Shown here: one piece after another, positions 60,272 to 64,000 of the stretch
How the letters are laid out: the number at the start of each line of letters is the position of its first letter
Numbering within the stretch: the stretch's first letter is position 1
Source of the DNA: Mycoplasmoides fastidiosum
Lineage (GTDB): Bacteria > Bacillota_I > Bacilli_A > Mycoplasmatales > Mycoplasmoidaceae
Assembly (NCBI RefSeq): GCF_024498275.1
Contig: NZ_CP101809.1
Location: forward strand, 1,157,952-1,221,951
Direction of reading: 5' to 3'
DNA: 64,000 bases
The notes under the pieces: model-generated
The model's input: only the letters and a program-made list of their open reading frames with translations
Told to the model about the DNA's origin: nothing
Database searches by the model: none
Position numbers and translations under genes: made by a program

Positions 60272-60526
60272 ATGAAAATGAAAAACGATTTAGAAAATAA
60301 ATTATCAGTTGTTGATAACGTGAATGAAGAAAAAATAAATTACAAGAAAATTTATTTTCGTGAAAAAATGAATTCAATTAAAAAATGAATTCACAATCCT
60401 CATATTTGAGAAAAAACAATTAGTAATTTAAAAAATTATTCTTTTGTGATTATTAGTTTTTTAATCGGCGTGATTGTTGTGGCTATTACCATCTGAGGTA
60501 TTGTTGGTGTTATAGCAGCCAACTAA
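60272..60526 (+). CDS. Small membrane protein, unknown function
   Basis: 84 residues, starting at the base after the permease stop (TAG-ATG). Charged N-terminal half and one C-terminal helix (SFVIISFLIGVIVVAITIWGIVGVIAA). No family recognised. Its tight coupling suggests an accessory subunit of the transporter or a conserved hitch-hiker. Confidence 0.65.
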
Positions 60527-60548
60527 TTCATTTCTTTATAATTTAATA

Positions 60549-60597
60549 AAAATAAAAACTCTGAAACGGTTAATAGTTTCAGAGTTTTTATTTTTTG
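60549..60597. terminator. Bidirectional terminator, 19-bp stem
   Basis: Perfect stem 60549-60567/60576-60594 with core ACTCTGAAAC and an 8-base loop, between the ABC operon and convergent ksgA. Confidence 0.92.
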
Positions 60598-60621
60598 ATA
60601 ATGTTTGAATTAGATTGAAAA

Positions 60622-61443
60622 TTACTTTTTAATTTTTTGATATTGCTGAAACAGATTTTGATATTCTTCCAGACTAATCATATCTGGTCTTGTATTAAAG
60701 TCTAAACCTACTTTAGTAAGAAAAGTTTCAGTTGCTTGCTTAGAATCAAATAAAGCAATTAAATTATTGGTAATCTTTTTGCGTTTCATTTTAAAACAAT
60801 TTAATAAAAATTGGGAAAATTCAGCTTGATTAATGATTTGATTTGGACGTTTTTTAATTTTAAAAACAACTGAATTAATTTCGGGTTGAGGAAAGAAATT
60901 GGTTTTATTAACAACTAATAATTCTTCTAACTCACAAAAAGTTTGAATATAAACCGAAAATGATGAATAATTTTTTTGATTAACTTTAGCATTTAAACGT
61001 TCAAAATATTCTTTTTGAACCATAAAAATAGCTTCATCTAGAAAAGAGGTTGCTAAAAATTTTTTAATGATCTTTGTACTAATTGAATAAGGAATATTAC
61101 CAAATAAAAGAATTTGATCAGACAATAAAAAATGCTCTTTAATTGGAAATACTAAAAAATCATCGTTAATAAATTTAATATTTTTATCTAAACTAAATTT
61201 CTTAGTTAAATGCTCGAATAATCTTTTATCTAATTCAATTCCTAAATAATTTTTATTTTGTAAATTAAGATGTTGAGTAATAGAGCCTAACCCTGGACCA
61301 ATTTCAATTAAATTAGTCAAATGACTAACATTAACAAACGTAGCTATTTTTTGAGAAATAGCTACGTTTGTTAAAAAGTTTTGACCTAATTTTTTAGAAG
61401 GTCTTAAATTTAGTTTTTTAAGAGTGCGTTGGTCTTGATTCAC
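60622..61443 (-). CDS. ksgA: 16S rRNA dimethyladenosine methyltransferase
   Basis: 273 residues. Dimethylates two adjacent adenines near the 3' end of 16S rRNA. KKLGQNFL start signature, IEIGPGLGSIT (SAM-binding motif I) and FGNIPYSIST (NxPY-type catalytic motif IV). GTG start at 61443. A perfect 19-bp inverted repeat lies in codons 24-38. Follows yidC by 10 bases. Confidence 0.96.
   Translation of the reverse strand: MNQDQRTLKKLNLRPSKKLGQNFLTNVAISQKIATFVNVSHLTNLIEIGPGLGSITQHLNLQNKNYLGIELDKRLFEHLTKKFSLDKNIKFINDDFLVFPIKEHFLLSDQILLFGNIPYSISTKIIKKFLATSFLDEAIFMVQKEYFERLNAKVNQKNYSSFSVYIQTFCELEELLVVNKTNFFPQPEINSVVFKIKKRPNQIINQAEFSQFLLNCFKMKRKKITNNLIALFDSKQATETFLTKVGLDFNTRPDMISLEEYQNLFQQYQKIKK
61331..61374. 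repeat. Perfect 19-bp inverted repeat within ksgA
   Basis: Arms 61331-61349 and 61356-61374 (TTAACAAACGTAGCTATTT and its exact complement), loop of 6 bases, inside the coding sequence near the 5' end. Confidence 0.95.
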
Positions 61444-61453
61444 GTTAATAATT

Positions 61454-62647
61454 TTATTGAATTAATCGGCTTGGATCAATACTACTTTTAATTCCCAATC
61501 GTGATAAATAATCATCGATTGTTACACCTTGACGGCGTTTTTTCATAATGATGTGATGAATAATTAAAGTTTGACTAATTGTAATTCAAGCACTAAAGAA
61601 ATAATAAACACCAATTCCTGAAGATAAGATAACAGTAAAGAATAAAAACATAACTGTCATGATAGTTTGAATTCTTTGGTTCTTATCTCCACTTTTTTTT
61701 CCTTCAGTCGTTATGGTTGATGCTTTTCGATTTCTTTTTTTAGATAAATAAACTGGTAATCGTTGGCTAAAAAATTGCGTTGGCAAAACAAAAAGTAATA
61801 AGAAAATATAAACCCATCCACCTTCACCAAAATGTTGAAAAATAGAATAAAAAGGCACAGCCCCTAAGTCTCAAATTCCAAACAAGATGGTTGCTTTAAT
61901 TGGACGTAGCATACTAAATAAACGTCAAATAATTAAAAAAATCGGAAGATCAACAAATGTTTTTTCAAATGCGCCTAACGGATTAATTCCGTGTTTTTTG
62001 TTGTATTCAGAAATCTCTTGATTCTTTCGCATTTTTGCTTGTTTATCGTCACGTTCAACTTTAGCGTATTTGGCGTTAATTTCTGCTAAAGCTCCTTGGT
62101 GTTCTAATTGCTTTTCTGTTAAAAAAGAAGCTTTTAAAGAAGGTCAGAAACCCAAAGCACGCATTAAAATCAAAATGATTAACATGGTGAATAAAGTTGA
62201 AAATCCACCATACGAAATTGCTCTAAAAGCATATGAAATATGAAGAGTGATTCAAGCAAAGGGATAAACAAATCAAGACAAAAACGGACCATAAGTTATT
62301 GTATATTCACTAAAAACCCAATAGTCACCAGTTCCTGCTGCAGCTAAATCAAATCTTCAATCTCCAGTAGTTCCTGAATTAAAACCAAATTCTAAACCCT
62401 GACCCACTGATGGAATTGTAATAACATATGGTTGCCCAAATTGTTGAAAACAGCCTCATAAAGTAATAATAAAAACGAAAGAATAAACAATAAATTTAGT
62501 CCATTTAATAATTAATCTTCGGGTTTTATTTCTTTCTTTAGGATCTTTAAAACTTTTTTTAGTTTCTCAGAAAGGTTTAATAATTTTTTCAGATCTTATT
62601 GTTTGAGATTGGGAAAAATGATAAATATGATGTGATGATAAATACAT
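61454..62647 (-). CDS. yidC: Membrane protein insertase YidC
   Basis: 397 residues. First helix around residues 55-75 (FIVYSFVFIITLWGCF), an extracellular stretch, then the conserved core helices: STLFTMLIILILMRALGFWP, the cytoplasmic hairpin with KYAKVERDDKQAKMRKNQEI, and LGAFEKTFVDLPIFLIIWRLF (PxLP-like region). The tail is basic, with a short KKRR segment, as usual. Starts 3 bases past the rnpA stop. Many TGA codons. Confidence 0.93.
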
Positions 62648-62650
62648 TTT

Positions 62651-63007
62651 CTATCTCTTTATTGTTTTTATGAAATTAAAAAGGATTTTATTAATTTCTT
62701 TTTTTAGATTTTTATAATCCGGTTTTATTTCGGCAAATTCTTTTTTAAAATATAAGACACAATTATAAGTTGGTAATTCGTCAAAACTTTTAAATTGATA
62801 AATACAATTATCAGTTACTCGGCGATAATAGTTTCTTATAACAGCTTTTTTAAAAAATTTTTTGGGAATGATATAACCAAATCTAATATTTTGATTTTCA
62901 GTTTTTAAAAAATATAAAACAAAATTTTGACTATAAATTTTTTGATTTTTAGATTTAAGAGTTGTTTGAAAATCTTTCTTTTTTAAAATGCGATATTTTC
63001 GTTCCAT
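62651..63007 (-). CDS. rnpA: Ribonuclease P protein component
   Basis: 118 residues. YRILKKKDFQ start and the RNR-like motif KKAVIRNYYRRV (family KAVxRNxxKR). Assists the RNase P RNA in tRNA 5' maturation. 41 bases after rpmH. Confidence 0.95.
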   Translation of the reverse strand: MERKYRILKKKDFQTTLKSKNQKIYSQNFVLYFLKTENQNIRFGYIIPKKFFKKAVIRNYYRRVTDNCIYQFKSFDELPTYNCVLYFKKEFAEIKPDYKNLKKEINKILFNFIKTIKR

Positions 63008-63048
63008 TACAATTAAAACGATTTAGGAAAAGTTGATTCTAATGGATT

Positions 63049-63195
63049 TTATTTTTCATCTGAAACTGTTAGTTTATAACGACCTTTTGCGCGGCGTCGT
63101 TTTAAAACAGCACGACCAGATGCGGTTTTCATTTTGGATAAAAATCCGTGAGTTTTTGCACGTTTTCGCTTATTTGGTTGGTAAGTACGTTTCAT
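63049..63195 (-). CDS. rpmH: 50S ribosomal protein L34
   Basis: 48 residues: [18 protein letters not shown] start and [13 protein letters not shown] core, essentially invariant in bacteria. AAGGAAAAA precedes the ATG. First gene of the rpmH-rnpA-yidC-ksgA operon that marks the origin region. Confidence 0.98.
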   Translation of the reverse strand: MKRTYQPNKRKRAKTHGFLSKMKTASGRAVLKRRRAKGRYKLTVSDEK

Positions 63196-63501
63196 ATTTT
63201 TTCCTTAATTGTTGTTTATTTTTTAAAATAAAATTCATTTGTTTGCCAAAAGGCAAAATATCTGTTATTAAATTAAAAACCTGATCAGATATCTTTAATT
63301 CAATATAATTAACCCATTAATCCCTTTTAAATTTGAAATAATTTTCATTTTCTCTTGAAAAATAATCAATTTTTAGCATTAATTTGAAAAATTAATACCC
63401 CTTTTAATTGAAGGGTTAACTATCGAATTTACATTATACATGGTTATTTTTATTTAAAATTAAGATTTATTGAAATCTTGGAGAAGATTATTTAATCAAC
63501 T
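63196..63501. other. Probable oriC region between rpmH and dnaA
   Basis: 306 bases, very AT-rich, with no gene. An imperfect direct repeat ATTAAT(A)CCC(C)TTTTAA...TTGAA occurs at 63316-63337 and 63391-63412; the second copy can pair with GGGTTAA to form a hairpin. A small dyad TTTGCCAAAAGGCAAA is at about 63241-63256. No clear TTATCCACA boxes; TTATACATG at 63433 is the nearest. Assignment as origin rests on the rpmH/dnaA context. Confidence 0.55.
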
Positions 63502-64000
63502 ATGACTATGAATAAAAATAAAAAAATTTGAGATCAAATTTTAAATTTGATAAGAGATGATATTAGCAATGAAATTCATTTTGAGAATTTTGGTAACTGC
63601 CGAATTTTACTATCAAATAATAATGATTTAATAATCAGTGGAACCAAAATTAATATCGAACTTTTACAAGATGATTATTTATCTAAACTTCAAGAAAGTG
63701 CAAATCAAATTTTAGAAAAAAGGTAACAATTAAATTTAGAGAAGCAACTGAAGAAGAAATTGCTGAAAAAGATAAATTTGATGTTGAAATTAAGCAAGAA
63801 TCAACTTTTAAACAAAAGGAAGATCAATTAAAAGTTTTTGAAGAACCTAAACTCAAAACTCCCGAAGAAATAAAAAAAGAGAGAAGAAGTCAATCTCGAT
63901 TAGCCAAAAAATTAATTGAATCAGTTGAATATTCAGTTGATGAAGATAATTTTAGAGGTTATGGTGATTTAGTTATTTATGATGGAAATAGTTTTGCAAT
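63502..64000 (+). CDS. dnaA: Chromosomal replication initiator DnaA (partial, frameshifted)
   Basis: Runs off the right edge. From ATG at 63502 (or 63508) the frame reads MTMNKNKKIWDQILNLIRDD..., a domain-I-like start (helix, then EIHFENFGN, then LQESANQILE), and stops at TAA 63723. The other frame continues smoothly from the A6 run just before it (EKKVTIKFREATEEEI...), where the strand expected at the end of domain I follows; one extra A would join them. The remaining visible part is a charged linker (domain II-like). The AAA+ domain lies outside. Identification leans on position next to rpmH. Confidence 0.68.

Overview
This is a low-GC mollicute chromosome segment. UGA is read as tryptophan: for example, the universally conserved sigma-factor stretch YATWWIRQA is written ACC-TGA-TGG at about 36871-36879, and nearly every gene carries in-frame TGA codons that must be read through. 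Lipoproteins with LAAC lipoboxes, absence of cell-wall genes, TTG/GTG starts and the gene families present point to the Mycoplasma pneumoniae / Mycoplasmoides branch: MG185-type lipoproteins beside an MG187-189-type ABC transporter, the tmk-holB-mnmE-tatD block, and ksgA-yidC-rnpA-rpmH next to dnaA. The species cannot be named from sequence reading alone.

Layout. 1-3.2 kb: end of a LacI-type regulator, then an amino-sugar unit (nagB plus a PTS EIICB permease). 3.5-5.7 kb: a large unknown lipoprotein behind a 14-A tract. 5.7-15.3 kb: an alpha-glucan cluster made of GH13 alpha-glucosidase, GH65 phosphorylase, beta-phosphoglucomutase and type I pullulanase, under a GntR/UTRA regulator with palindromic operators and divergent from a phosphohexomutase. 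Together these convert maltodextrins, glycogen or trehalose-type sugars to glucose-6-P. 15.4-16.7 kb: two-gene chromate-type transporter. 16.7-21 kb: orphan, decaying type I restriction HsdR and an HNH-like protein. 21-26.1 kb: sugar ABC transporter operon (two permeases, ATPase, binding lipoprotein). 26.5-26.7 kb: tRNA-Ile and tRNA-Ala. 26.8-33.2 kb: divergent secDF and secA. 33.2-41.2 kb: a long + strand run uvrB, rpoD, alpha/beta hydrolase, def, RNase J. 41.2-49 kb: cmk, a UPF0104-like membrane protein, an alternative-sigma-like protein, a BMP-type lipoprotein, RluD, TsaB, a HAD phosphatase, TatD. 49-52 kb: mnmE, holB, tmk. 52-60.5 kb: two paralogous MG185-type lipoproteins and a second sugar ABC transporter. 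60.6-64 kb: ksgA, yidC, rnpA, rpmH, the probable replication origin, and the start of dnaA.

How it works together. Carbohydrate uptake (one PTS, two ABC systems) feeds an intracellular phosphorolytic glucan pathway. The housekeeping genes form tight, often overlapping operons, separated by strong hairpin terminators that frequently serve both convergent strands.

Most unusual signals: (i) single-base losses in homopolymers that break the N-terminal parts of the second ABC ATPase (three times in about 170 bp), the UPF0104-like gene and dnaA, which means either assembly errors or real decay or phase switching; (ii) an HsdR whose nuclease residues are replaced and which has an in-frame TAA; (iii) a perfect 19-bp inverted repeat inside ksgA; (iv) a principal sigma factor with a very long lysine-rich N-terminus and a rebuilt region 4.2; (v) the poly-A tract before a surface lipoprotein gene; (vi) long coiled-coil insertions in both ABC ATPases.
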